Shown here: positions 8,363-16,998 of the stretch, piece by piece
How positions within the stretch are numbered: position 1 is the first letter of the stretch
Layout of the letters: the number at the start of each line of letters is the position of its first letter
DNA from: Prevotella sp.
GTDB taxonomy: Bacteria; Bacteroidota; Bacteroidia; Bacteroidales; Bacteroidaceae
Length of the DNA stretch: 55,721 nucleotides
NCBI GenBank assembly: GCA_017960525.1
Contig: JAGCZA010000110.1
Location: 1-55,721 of the forward strand
Direction of reading: 5' to 3'
The notes under the pieces: generated by a model
The model's database searches: none
Seen by the model: the letters and a program-made list of their open reading frames with translations, nothing else
Told to the model about the DNA's origin: nothing
Translations under genes and position numbers: made by a program

Positions 8363-9781
8363 ATGGCAAATCTGAAATCTCTGGCCAAGGATACGGCCAT
8401 CTATGGTCTCTCCAGCATACTAGGCCGATTCCTGAACTACCTGCTCGTGCCGCTCTACACCGCAAAGATGTCGGCACAGAGCGGCGGCTACGGCGTCATC
8501 ACCAATATGTACGCACTAACGGCCCTGCTGCTCGTGCTGCTCACCTTTGGTATGGAGACCACCTTCTTCCGCTTCGCCAACAAAGAGGGTGAAAACCCGC
8601 AGCGCGTCTTCTCTACAGCCCTGATAGGTGTGACATCGGCGGCGACGCTGTTCTTCTGCTTAGTGCTCCTGTTCCTGGCACCCGTCAGCCAGTTTCTGGG
8701 TTATTCGGAAACGCCGCAATATGTGTGGGTGATGGCAGCCACTGTGGCCATCGATGCCATCAGGGCCATTCCCTTCGCCTTTTTGCGGCAGCAGAAGAAG
8801 GCCCTGAAGTTTGCAGCCCTGCAACTGCTCAACATCGGCATCAACATTGCCCTCAACGTAGCTTATTATGTGGGTCTCGACGGCCACGACCCTGGCTACG
8901 CCTTCTACATCAATATGGTCTGCTCGGCCGTGGTGACCCTCTGTCTGGCCAAGGAACTGACCAGCCTGCGCCACGGTTTCGATACTTCCCTGATGCGCCG
9001 CATGCTGGTCTACGCCTGGCCCATTGTGGTGCTGGGCATTGCCGGTGTGCTCAACCAAGTGGCCGACAAGATTCTGTTTCCCTTTGTCTATCCCGGCGAC
9101 GATATGCGTGAGCAGCTCGGCATCTACGGCGCCTGCGTGAAGATAGCCATGATTATGGCTATGATCACCCAGGCCTTCCGCTATGCATACGAGCCTTTCG
9201 TCTTTGGCAAGACCCGCGACCAGGACAACGATACCGTTCAGGCGCAGGCCATGAAGTATTTCGTCATCTTCACCCTGCTGGCATTCCTTTGTGTGATGGG
9301 CTGGCTCGACGTACTGAAGCTAATCATTCCCGATGCTTACCGCGTGGGGCTGTGCGTGGTGCCTATCGTTATGGCGGCAGAGATTATGATGGGCATCTAC
9401 TTCAACCTATCCTTCTGGTACAAGCTCACCGACAAGACCATCTGGGGGGCCTTGTTCTCTGGCGTGGGCTGCGCCGTGCTCATTGCCATCAATGTGTTCT
9501 TTGTGCCGCACTACGGCTATATCGCCTGCGCCTGGGCCGGATTTGCCGGTTATGGTGTGGCTATGACGCTCTCCTACATCGTGGGACAGCACTACCACCC
9601 TATCCGCTATCCCCTTGGCGCCATTATTTTCTACGTACTGCTGGCAGTAGTTGTATGGGCCAGTATGGACTATCTGCACAACTGCCTACCACTATGGGCA
9701 TCACTCGGCTACAACTCAGTCGCTATCATCTGCTTTGTAGCCATCATCATACGTAAAGATTTACTGAAAGCAAGAAAATGA
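8363..9781 (+). CDS. Wzx-like polysaccharide flippase
   Basis: Inner-membrane protein of the MOP (oligosaccharidyl-lipid flippase) superfamily, which moves lipid-linked repeat units to the periplasm. It starts with LAKDTAIYGLSSILGRFLNYLLVPLYT, the common Bacteroidetes flippase entry, and contains about 12-14 hydrophobic segments over 472 aa. It closes the glycosyltransferase run and overlaps the next gene (lipoprotein glutaminyl cyclase) by ATGA. With no polymerase or initiating transferase in view, the cluster appears partial or split. Confidence 0.9.
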   Translation: MANLKSLAKDTAIYGLSSILGRFLNYLLVPLYTAKMSAQSGGYGVITNMYALTALLLVLLTFGMETTFFRFANKEGENPQRVFSTALIGVTSAATLFFCLVLLFLAPVSQFLGYSETPQYVWVMAATVAIDAIRAIPFAFLRQQKKALKFAALQLLNIGINIALNVAYYVGLDGHDPGYAFYINMVCSAVVTLCLAKELTSLRHGFDTSLMRRMLVYAWPIVVLGIAGVLNQVADKILFPFVYPGDDMREQLGIYGACVKIAMIMAMITQAFRYAYEPFVFGKTRDQDNDTVQAQAMKYFVIFTLLAFLCVMGWLDVLKLIIPDAYRVGLCVVPIVMAAEIMMGIYFNLSFWYKLTDKTIWGALFSGVGCAVLIAINVFFVPHYGYIACAWAGFAGYGVAMTLSYIVGQHYHPIRYPLGAIIFYVLLAVVVWASMDYLHNCLPLWASLGYNSVAIICFVAIIIRKDLLKARK

Positions 9782-10767
9782 AAACAAAAAACGCTATACT
9801 CACACTCGCCGCTATAGCCCTGATAACCGCTGCGGCCACAGCCTGCGGAAACACGCAGAGCCAAAAACTACAAAACAACAACGTGCCCAACAAACCTGTA
9901 GGACCAGCCTTTTCGGCAGATTCGGCTTACGCTTTCTGCCAACAGCAGTGCGACTTTGGTCCGCGTACAATGAACAGCGAGGCCCACGAGCGGTGCGGCC
10001 AGTGGATAGCAACAAAGTTTGAGAGTTACGGAATGAAGGTGATTGAGCAGCGGGCCACCTTGAAGGGATTCGACGGAACGCCCCTTCTGAGCAATAACAT
10101 CATTGCCAGTTACAGGCCAGAACTAAAAGAGAGAATACTTGTCTGCGCCCATTGGGACAGCCGCCCTTGGGCTGACAACGACCCCGACGAGGCCAACTGG
10201 ACAAAGCCCGTGATGGCCGCCAACGATGGGGCCAGTGGTGTAGCAGTGATGCTGGAATTGGCCCGATTGCTCCGTACCGACAGCATCGGCATAGGTGTTG
10301 ATTTCGTCTGCTTCGACGCCGAAGACTGGGGTAGTGACAACGTGAGCGATTCGTGGGCCCTCGGTGCACAATATTGGGCCGCACATCCCCACGCCAAAGA
10401 CTATACAGCCCGCTATGGCATTCTCCTTGATATGGTTGGTGGACAGGGGGCGCGTTTCTTCCAGGAAGGCTACTCGCTCTACTACGCCCCGCAGGTGGTT
10501 GAGCGGGTGTGGAAGGCGGCAGAGACCGTGGGCTATGCCAGCCTGTTCCCAAGGAAGCAGGGGGGCGGCATCACCGACGACCACGGTCCCGTGAACGAGG
10601 TGGCTGCCATTCCCTGCATCGATATCATCAACTATTATCCTGACTGCGAGGCCAGCAGCTTCGGCCCCACCTGGCACACCGTGTCCGACGACATGGCGCA
10701 CATTGACCGCAACACCCTGCAGGCCGTAGGCCAGACCCTCGTCCAGGTGCTCTACACCGAGCAGTAG
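9778..10767 (+). CDS. M28-family glutaminyl-peptide cyclotransferase, lipoprotein
   Basis: Converts N-terminal Gln of exported proteins to pyroglutamate. Signal peptide with a lipobox-like ATAC (Cys at residue 23), so it is probably a membrane-anchored periplasmic enzyme. Zinc-site motifs of the family are visible: AHWDSRPWADND, AANDGASGVAVMLELARLL (Asp ligand), CFDAEDWG (Glu ligand) and PTWHTVSDD (His ligand). Length 329 aa matches the family. Many Bacteroidetes signal peptides are cut just before Gln, which is the substrate this enzyme needs; several such proteins are encoded in this window. It is coupled by an ATGA overlap to the flippase gene although functionally unrelated. Confidence 0.88.
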   Translation: MKTKNAILTLAAIALITAAATACGNTQSQKLQNNNVPNKPVGPAFSADSAYAFCQQQCDFGPRTMNSEAHERCGQWIATKFESYGMKVIEQRATLKGFDGTPLLSNNIIASYRPELKERILVCAHWDSRPWADNDPDEANWTKPVMAANDGASGVAVMLELARLLRTDSIGIGVDFVCFDAEDWGSDNVSDSWALGAQYWAAHPHAKDYTARYGILLDMVGGQGARFFQEGYSLYYAPQVVERVWKAAETVGYASLFPRKQGGGITDDHGPVNEVAAIPCIDIINYYPDCEASSFGPTWHTVSDDMAHIDRNTLQAVGQTLVQVLYTEQ

Positions 10768-10789
10768 CCCTGGACGAGGGGGCTGTGCC

Positions 10790-10948
10790 TTACTCCTCGT
10801 CGTCGAAGTCGTTGGTTCTGCGGGAACCGCCCTCGCCGTCCCACCAGGGGACATTCCTTTTGGGGTCTTCGCTATCAGACAGTATCTGGCACTTGTGTTG
10901 CAGTTCCACTACTCTGAACGATGGCTTTTCGTATGCTTTCTTTTTCAT
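10790..10948 (-). CDS. Small acidic-tailed protein, MKKKAYEKP type
   Basis: A 52-aa ORF starting MKKKAYEKPSFRVVELQ and ending in the acidic NDFDDEE. The start is placed at ATG 10948 because GGAGG lies 6 bp upstream; an in-frame ATG at 10963 would add five residues. Short proteins with a basic start, a KP...VVEL motif and a QIL-type segment are common in Bacteroidales next to exported proteins; I know of no function. It lies 18 bp after the stop of the large secreted protein, so they probably share a transcript, and it converges on the cyclotransferase gene with 22 bp between. No signal peptide or membrane segment. Confidence 0.6.
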   Translation of the reverse strand: MKKKAYEKPSFRVVELQHKCQILSDSEDPKRNVPWWDGEGGSRRTNDFDDEE

Positions 10949-10966
10949 TGCTGTGTCCTCCATTCG

Positions 10967-13879
10967 TTATTTGATTACTATCTTTTTTCCATTGTTAATA
11001 TAGATACCCTTCGTGCTGGGCTTGCCGTCGAGGCGGACGCCATCCAGCGTGTACCAACCCTCAAACGACATTTCGCCCGTCTCCATGTTGAGCGTGCCGA
11101 TTGCCTCCACGTCGCCATTGCGGCTCACGAGGCGCACGGTGATGCTCTGGGGCAGGTCATCGGTGGCGGCTCCGCGCGTCAGGCCGCGTGCCGGAGCTGG
11201 TTCTGACGTGCCGACATACGACAGATAGCAGCGCATGGGCTTGATGAATGCGCCAGGGGCAAAGCGGACAAACTGCCCGGCATCCACTGCCTGACCGTCA
11301 ACAGCGGTGCCGCTGGTGGCTGCAAAGCCGTAGTCCTTATCAGAATCGCTTGATGTCCACGTCTTCCCTTTGTACGAGCCGTGGAAATTCCATTCGTCAT
11401 CCGACGTGCCACCGCCATAGACGCCGTCGTTAGCCGTCGTGGGCTGCAGCGTCACAACTCCGCCCGTCATGTGCTCGATGTTCGGGAACGCCATCGTCGC
11501 GTCGCTCGGCATGAACAGATACGGCGTGTTGGCCGTCAGCGATGTCACAGCCGTATTGCCTGGCTCTACCATCGTGCAGACCCATTGGTGCAAGTCTTCG
11601 TTGTACACCACTTCCTTAAAGCCGAAGAACTTGCCGCCCTCGTTGCCGTCGCAGATATAGCTGAACGGCAGTATCACCGTCGCGGCCTGTGCTGTGTTGA
11701 ACGGGCGGTTGTAGGTCACGCTCTTGATATTGCCTACCTCCTCCGTGATGTTCACGCCCACGAGGTTGTTGCCCGTGCCGTTGATGGTCACGTCGGCCCT
11801 CTCATTCCAGTCATCGAAGCGGTATTCCACCACTGCGTCACCGTACTTCGGCGTGTAGTAGTTGCCGTTGTAGAGGAAGCCGTTCTCGTAGCCATCCACC
11901 ATTCCGTAGTCGGTGGTCGCATTGCCGAGGTTGGCGGGCGCGACGGTCGCCGTGGCTGCAGGGCGTCCCTGCTTGTTGCCGAGGGTGCTGGTATAGTAGC
12001 AGTTCGTCATGTTGTAGGTCAGGGTCGGCTCACTGTTTGGATAGACGAACGTGAAGCAGTTGTCGCCCAGTGCGTATTTGCCCGTGCCGTATGCGGCGGG
12101 AGCGGATAGGCAGTCGGTGAACGTGATGGTCCCGTTATTTCCATAGTCCCATCCTATGAATCCGCGGCAGGAGGTGGTCACGCCAGTCTGGTCCGAGTTG
12201 TAAATCAGACCGTCATACACGCAGCCCGTGACGGTGCAGGCGGCATTAGTGCCATTCCACTGGGCAATGACACCGCCGTGAAGGGCACCGCCGCTGACTG
12301 TAGTGCTGATTTCGGTACTCACGCGGCAGTTCTCGATGGTGATATTGCCCTCGGCACGGCCCACCAGACCGCCCAAACTCTCGTATGTGCCGCCCGTGAT
12401 GGTGCCCTCTACGTGGAGGTTGCTGATGGTGGCACCATTGATGTAGTGGAACGGGGCGCAGAAGTCCTCGGCGGCAATGCGGTTAAAGGTCAGCGTATTG
12501 CCCTGTCCGTCAAACGTACCCTTGAACGGGTGACCGCTCGTGCCTGCCATCTCCGACGATTCGATGCTTGTGCCGAGTTTCACGGTTTTGCCGCTGAAGC
12601 CGTCTGGAACCAAGTCGTAGTTTGTGACAAAGCAGAACCAGCCCCAGCCGTTGGCGGTCTTGATAGTGTACTCGTTGATGCCAGTTTCTGCGAAGTCGTC
12701 CTCGCTGATAGAGAACGTAGCGCCGATGGTGACATCCTCTCCGGGCATGGTGAACGTGTAGGTGTTGGCACCCACCGCAGTCAACGTGATGTTACTTCCA
12801 GAGGTTGAGCCCGTCACGGTCAGCCCTGTCAGCGTCTCGCCGAACTTCGGCGTGAAGGTGATGGTGACAGTCTGGCCATTGCCGGCATAATTCCCGGACT
12901 TGTCAGTGGTGAACTGCGGATAGTTGTTATAGACGAAATGATAGTCCGTCACGCGGTAACTCGTCGTCAGCGTGTAGCCCGTGCCTCCGACGTTGATGGT
13001 GACGCTGGCGGTGTATGTTCCCGTGGCGTCAGGTTCGGAGGTGCCATAGTCCTCGTTGGTGTCGGTTTTTATGTAGGTGATAGAGCCGATTGTGGCTTTC
13101 GTTTCCGATTTAAAGTTTTCAAATCCCGACATGCTTGCAGGATAATTCCAGCCATCATGGTATATGAGATTTTGCGGTGGTATCAGCGACGTGGATATCT
13201 GATAACTGGAACTTGCAAGATCACACTCCTTGCCGTCGTCGTGGGCACAGGTGGCGGTCAGCGTATTGCCCACGGCGTTGTACGAGAAGTTGTGGGTGTG
13301 CGTCAGTGTCGATGCCGTAGGCTCGTAGGTGATGGTGAGCGTACCACTTATCTGTAAAGATGCATTTCTGGAGGGTTCGGAGTTCCTCATCTTGATTTCA
13401 AGATACTCATTCTCGTTTGCAAGTTGCAATCCGTCATCGTTCGTGAAGGTGAAGGTCAACGTAGTTGCTGAGCTTATGTCCTCTGTATAAGAGTTCGTCC
13501 AGATATCGCCCTTTCCGATTTTAACGTAATGCTCCGTACCGACAACATTACTATTAACGAAAACACTGGCACTACTGAACGTCAGACTCTTCACCTTGCC
13601 GCTTATGCGAGGATAGAGTTTGACCGTGCCTTCATTGCCGGAATTATACATTTTAGTTCTCATGGTGATTCTGTTCTCATAACGCTGGTTCTGCATTATG
13701 TTCGCGTCGGGAATGAGAAAGTCGTAGCCATCGTATGTGATGGTGCCGCAATAGTCATTGTTCGGGTCACCCACCGCATGGGAAATGGTAAACACCTTTG
13801 TTTCGTCTGTCGCCCACGCCGTCTGCGCCATCGTGAGCATCGCAGCGAGGGTGAGGATGAGATTAAATGTTCGTTTCAT
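10967..13879 (-). CDS. Large secreted protein with GLUG-like repeats and sorting tail
   Basis: Exported protein of about 970 aa. Signal peptide MKRTFNLILTLAAMLTMAQTAWA with cleavage after AWA; start taken at ATG 13879, though ATG 13888 is in frame. An N-terminal beta-rich part is followed by an InlB/Listeria-Bacteroides-like repeat (FTPKFGETLTGLTVTGSTSG), then GLUG-like repeats (FDGQGNTLTFNRIA, ISNLHVEGTITGG, LGGLVGRAEGN), then a C-terminal module ending GWYTLDGVRLDGKPSTKGIY plus INNGKKIVIK, a frequent Bacteroidales C-terminal sorting-like tail. Such proteins are usually surface adhesins or of unknown role. Its transcript has an unusually long, structured leader (see 13982-14121). Confidence 0.85.
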   Translation of the reverse strand: MKRTFNLILTLAAMLTMAQTAWATDETKVFTISHAVGDPNNDYCGTITYDGYDFLIPDANIMQNQRYENRITMRTKMYNSGNEGTVKLYPRISGKVKSLTFSSASVFVNSNVVGTEHYVKIGKGDIWTNSYTEDISSATTLTFTFTNDDGLQLANENEYLEIKMRNSEPSRNASLQISGTLTITYEPTASTLTHTHNFSYNAVGNTLTATCAHDDGKECDLASSSYQISTSLIPPQNLIYHDGWNYPASMSGFENFKSETKATIGSITYIKTDTNEDYGTSEPDATGTYTASVTINVGGTGYTLTTSYRVTDYHFVYNNYPQFTTDKSGNYAGNGQTVTITFTPKFGETLTGLTVTGSTSGSNITLTAVGANTYTFTMPGEDVTIGATFSISEDDFAETGINEYTIKTANGWGWFCFVTNYDLVPDGFSGKTVKLGTSIESSEMAGTSGHPFKGTFDGQGNTLTFNRIAAEDFCAPFHYINGATISNLHVEGTITGGTYESLGGLVGRAEGNITIENCRVSTEISTTVSGGALHGGVIAQWNGTNAACTVTGCVYDGLIYNSDQTGVTTSCRGFIGWDYGNNGTITFTDCLSAPAAYGTGKYALGDNCFTFVYPNSEPTLTYNMTNCYYTSTLGNKQGRPAATATVAPANLGNATTDYGMVDGYENGFLYNGNYYTPKYGDAVVEYRFDDWNERADVTINGTGNNLVGVNITEEVGNIKSVTYNRPFNTAQAATVILPFSYICDGNEGGKFFGFKEVVYNEDLHQWVCTMVEPGNTAVTSLTANTPYLFMPSDATMAFPNIEHMTGGVVTLQPTTANDGVYGGGTSDDEWNFHGSYKGKTWTSSDSDKDYGFAATSGTAVDGQAVDAGQFVRFAPGAFIKPMRCYLSYVGTSEPAPARGLTRGAATDDLPQSITVRLVSRNGDVEAIGTLNMETGEMSFEGWYTLDGVRLDGKPSTKGIYINNGKKIVIK

Positions 13880-13981
13880 AATTCTCATAGTTCTTAATTG
13901 TTCTTTATTGGGGTTAATTGTTAATACTTTCACCTCTAAATCTTACGGGGAGAGCACTAACAATATGGGCATAAAGAAAGC

Positions 13982-14121
13982 GCAGGCCCCGTCCATATAT
14001 CCTGCCAGGCCTGCAACAGCCCCAAATATCCTATGGTGGAGACTGCGCTGTGGTGCGCAGCTCCAATGGATATTTGGATTTGCTCGTTAAATCCCTTACG
14101 AGGTTGCAGTTCGGCAGGATA
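13982..14121 (-). ncRNA. Candidate structured leader RNA with possible pseudoknot
   Basis: Between the promoter at 14163-14170 and the secreted-protein start at 13879, the minus strand can form: a small hairpin 14098-14102/14083-14087; a long hairpin 14022-14077 built from 10 bp (14022-14031 with 14068-14077), 5 bp (14037-14041 with 14061-14065) and 6 bp (14043-14048 with 14055-14060) around a 6-nt loop; and a 7-bp GC hairpin 13982-13988/14008-14014. The loop of the last hairpin includes 13998-14006, exactly complementary over 9 nt to 14113-14121, so a pseudoknot or switch is possible. A T-rich stretch follows the last stem. I cannot match it to a known family from memory. Confidence 0.5.
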
Positions 14122-14162
14122 ATTGAGCAATAAAATGTGGTGTCTTTGTGAAAAGACGGGTG

Positions 14163-14170
14163 CAAAGGTA
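14163..14170 (-). promoter_or_regulatory. Promoter of the secreted-protein transcript
   Basis: Minus strand TACCTTTG, the most typical Prevotella-type -7 element. The -33 element is weak. Transcription would start near 14155, giving a leader of roughly 275 nt that contains the structured element. Confidence 0.5.
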
Positions 14171-14284
14171 CGAACTTTCCATGAAAACTAATCACGGAAG
14201 ATGCTTTTTTTAGTCATTTTTACCGATTTTGATTGATAAGGCGTTAATTCTTAACCGCTAAGTTACAAAACACCATAATAAATA

Positions 14285-14318
14285 ACCCTCGGCAACCTGA
14301 AATTCGGTTGCAGAGGGT
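14285..14318. terminator. Hairpin terminator after the DUF5715 gene
   Basis: Stem of ACCCTC plus GCAACC (14285-14290, 14292-14297) paired with GGTTGC plus GAGGGT (14306-14311, 14313-14318), one mismatch, 8-nt loop. On the minus strand it is followed by TTATTTATTAT, fitting the end of the long minus-strand gene string. Confidence 0.6.
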
Positions 14319-14357
14319 GAAAGTCTTAAGCGTTTTTTTCTGCTTTCGGCGGCGGTC

Positions 14358-15125
14358 CTATCTGACGGTCATGTGGAAGCAGCCTTGCTTGCGCTCATAC
14401 TTGATGTAGCAACGCCCTTGCCGGCGCATATCGTTGAGCACTTCGCTAAGCACAAACTTTAGGGAATCGTCACGCACCTTACGCCGATGCGGGCCGTCAG
14501 GGTCTTCCACGGTGTTATAGCGGTTGTAGCAGATGTCAAAAGTGGTGCCATAAAGGTGGCAGGAGTGCTCCGTCGCATTGCCGTTATGGCGGCGCAGTTT
14601 GACCACATCGGCCTCGGTGCGCAATACGCTGGTCACAATGAAGCGGTGCAACGGGATGCCCTTCACCTGTAGGCTGTCGAAGAAAGCCTGTCCTATGTCT
14701 TGCAAGAGAATGGCCGCCCTGGGCACCAGATAGGGGATGCTGGAATAGAGCGGGTCAACATAGTAATAAGGCGAAAGGCCCATATAAACCAATTCGTTCT
14801 TACGCCGCTCCGCATCCTCACGATCCTTCACCGGCTTTACGCCCCATCGCTGGGCAGCCACCAGTTGCACGTGGTTGCTGTCGGGGAAGGCGCGGTCGTA
14901 ACTGGGAACGCTGAAGATGCGGTGCGGACGCTCACCATTGGCCAGTAACACAGGCTTCTGCCAGTCTGTCAGTTGCTGGTGCACCGTGCTGTCGGTCTCA
15001 GCCTTCGCCACATTCGCCCCCGACTGTCCGGCTACACCTGGAAAGGCACAACGAACCAAGGCCAACAGCACCACGACGATGCCGAAGGCCTGTAAGAAAC
15101 GGTTCTTGCTCCTGTTCTTTTCCAC
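14358..15125 (-). CDS. DUF5715 family protein, M15 peptidase-like
   Basis: Probably periplasmic and membrane-anchored: one N-terminal hydrophobic segment (FGIVVVLLALVRCAF). The C-terminal half carries EHSCHLYGTTFDICYN, close to the SxHxxGxxxD zinc motif of M15/VanY D,D-peptidases, and ends CFHMTVR, where the last His could be the third zinc ligand. A peptidoglycan peptidase role is therefore inferred; not proven for this family. GTG at 15125 is chosen as start because upstream codons run into the BI-1 gene, whose stop lies 11 bp before; an in-frame extension to 15422 is a shadow of that gene. Last gene of the minus-strand string, followed by a terminator. Confidence 0.7.
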   Translation of the reverse strand: MEKNRSKNRFLQAFGIVVVLLALVRCAFPGVAGQSGANVAKAETDSTVHQQLTDWQKPVLLANGERPHRIFSVPSYDRAFPDSNHVQLVAAQRWGVKPVKDREDAERRKNELVYMGLSPYYYVDPLYSSIPYLVPRAAILLQDIGQAFFDSLQVKGIPLHRFIVTSVLRTEADVVKLRRHNGNATEHSCHLYGTTFDICYNRYNTVEDPDGPHRRKVRDDSLKFVLSEVLNDMRRQGRCYIKYERKQGCFHMTVR

Positions 15126-15136
15126 AATTCTGAGAA

Positions 15137-15856
15137 TCAGTCTCTTCTTCCGAAAATACGAAGGAGATAAAGGAAGAGGTTGATGAAGTCGAGATAGAGC
15201 GTCAGTGCGCCCAGCACAGCATATTTCTGCGTAGCCTCGCTGGCATCGGGAGCCATCAGGAACATCTGCTTGATTTTCTGCGTGTCGTAGGCAGTAAGGC
15301 CCACGAAGATGAGCACACCGGCATAACTCACGATGAGGTCGAGCATAGCATTGTGGAGGAAGATGTTCACCACGGTGGCGATGATGATGCCGATGAGCGC
15401 CATCAGCAATATCTTGCCCCACGAGGTGAGATCACTCTTAGTAAAATAGCCAAAGAGCGACATAGCCCCGAAAGTGCCGGCAGTAATAAAGAAAGTGGTG
15501 GCAATGCTTCCCAGACTGTAGGCCCAGAAGATGGAGGCAAAAGTGATGCCGTTGAGGGCAGCATAGACCACGAACATCAGCGTCGCTACTGAAAGCGAAA
15601 TCTTGTTGATGGCAGCGGAAAGGCCGATGACGAGCAGCAACTCTGCACCGAAGAGCACCCACATAAGACCCTGGTGCTGGAACAGGTAATTGGTGAAGGT
15701 CTCACTGGTAGCCACGTTATAGGCAGTAAAAGCGGTGATAACGAGCGCGAAGGTCATCCAGAGATAGGTCTTGCGCATCAGGACGGGAAAGGCCAGTGAG
15801 GCCTCCAACTGTTGTTCACGGTCTAAACTTTGATAGTTCAGTTCTTGATAATCCAT
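15137..15856 (-). CDS. Bax inhibitor-1/YccA family membrane protein
   Basis: Integral inner-membrane protein of 239 aa with seven hydrophobic segments; family signature GLTAYDTQKIKQMF near the C-terminus and NGITFASIFWAYS mid-protein. BI-1 members act as pH-sensitive calcium leak channels in studied cases, and YccA modulates FtsH; the role here is unknown. It starts 8 bp after the aminotransferase gene and belongs to the same gene string. Confidence 0.92.
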   Translation of the reverse strand: MDYQELNYQSLDREQQLEASLAFPVLMRKTYLWMTFALVITAFTAYNVATSETFTNYLFQHQGLMWVLFGAELLLVIGLSAAINKISLSVATLMFVVYAALNGITFASIFWAYSLGSIATTFFITAGTFGAMSLFGYFTKSDLTSWGKILLMALIGIIIATVVNIFLHNAMLDLIVSYAGVLIFVGLTAYDTQKIKQMFLMAPDASEATQKYAVLGALTLYLDFINLFLYLLRIFGRRD

Positions 15857-15864
15857 AGTTTTTC

Positions 15865-16998
15865 TTATTGTTTGAATTTGTTAATCAGATTGGAAACAGT
15901 CTCCACCTCGGCATCAGTCATAGCCTGATGGCAGGGCAGACTGAGTTCCTGAGCGTGTATCCGCTCAGTGACAGGCAGGCAAAGATTGTGCCACTCTTTG
16001 TAGCACTGCTGCTTGTGGGGTGGAATGGGATAGTGTATGATGGTCTGGACGCCTTCTTCTGCCAAAAAGGCTTGCAGATGGTCGCGCTGTTGGCAGAGAA
16101 TGGGGAAAATGTGGAAGACATTGTCCGTTGACCATTGACCATTAACCATAATGGCGGGGTTCTTGATATTGTCGGCGTAATAGGCGGCAATTTCGCGGCG
16201 ACGAGCGTTGTCCTGGTCGAGATATTTCAGTTTGACGGATAGGACGGCGGCCTGGAGTTCGTCGAGGCGGGAATTGCGTCCAATGTAGTCGAAGACGTAC
16301 TTGCGGGAGGAGCCGTAGTTGGCAATGGCGCGGACGGTCTCTGCAAGGCGGTCGTCATTGGTGGTCACAGCACCTGCATCACCTAGAGCGCCGAGGTTCT
16401 TACCCGGATAGAAACTGTGAGCGGCGGCGTGGCCGAGGGAGCCAGTCTTCTGGAAGGGCTGCTCATATTGCGCAGCATACAGAACAGAAGGAGAGAGACA
16501 ACCGTGGGCCTGGGCGTTGTCTTCAAGAAGAAGGAGGTTGTGACGGCGGCAGATGTCAGCAATGCTAGGAGTAAAGGCGCAGCGGCCATAAAGGTGGACA
16601 ATCATAACAGCACGCGTGCGCGGCGTGATGGCCTGCTCAATGAGTGTGTCGTCAATCTGGAGGGTGTCAATGCTCGGCTCGACGAGGACGGGGCGCAGGC
16701 GATTCTCGGTGATGGAAAGGATGGTGGCGATGTAAGTGTTGGCAGGCACGATGACCTCGTCGCCCTCGTTCAGGATGCCCATCTCCTTGTAGGCACGAAG
16801 AATGATGGTAAGGGCATCGAGACCGTTGGCCACGCCGATGCAGTGCTTGGTGCCAATGTAGAGGGCATACTCCTGCTCGAAACGTGCCGCAGCCTCCCCA
16901 CGCAGATACCAGCCGGAATCAACAACGCCGGCAACGGCTTCGTGAATTTCGTCGGCGTGCATCGCCGTGATGCATTTCAAGGGCAAATACTCAATCAT
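15865..16998 (-). CDS. DegT/DnrJ/EryC1 sugar aminotransferase (FdtB/QdtB-like)
   Basis: PLP-dependent aminotransferase acting on a dTDP-3-keto-6-deoxyhexose. Motifs: ANGLDALTIILRAY, GDEVIVPANTYIATILSI, ENAQAHGCLS (cofactor-binding Asp at DN), and HSFYPGKNLGALGDAGA with the Schiff-base Lys. The neighbours, a 3,4-ketoisomerase and RmlB, point to a dTDP-3-amino-3,6-dideoxyhexose such as Fuc3N or Qui3N. Start at ATG 16998 overlaps the acyltransferase stop as ATGA; ATG 17007 is also in frame. An in-frame insert encoded by 16121-16148 (MVNGQWSTDN) consists of four 7-bp TTGACCA-type repeats. Confidence 0.88.
   Translation of the reverse strand: MIEYLPLKCITAMHADEIHEAVAGVVDSGWYLRGEAAARFEQEYALYIGTKHCIGVANGLDALTIILRAYKEMGILNEGDEVIVPANTYIATILSITENRLRPVLVEPSIDTLQIDDTLIEQAITPRTRAVMIVHLYGRCAFTPSIADICRRHNLLLLEDNAQAHGCLSPSVLYAAQYEQPFQKTGSLGHAAAHSFYPGKNLGALGDAGAVTTNDDRLAETVRAIANYGSSRKYVFDYIGRNSRLDELQAAVLSVKLKYLDQDNARRREIAAYYADNIKNPAIMVNGQWSTDNVFHIFPILCQQRDHLQAFLAEEGVQTIIHYPIPPHKQQCYKEWHNLCLPVTERIHAQELSLPCHQAMTDAEVETVSNLINKFKQ

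Noticed and set aside
14022-14077. Long hairpin as an ordinary terminator
   Set aside because: No T-run follows on either strand and it lies within the leader downstream of the promoter, so it is treated as part of a structured RNA.
15126-15422. N-terminal extension of the DUF5715 protein
   Set aside because: The extension overlaps the Bax-inhibitor gene in another frame and has an antisense-like Arg/His-rich composition.
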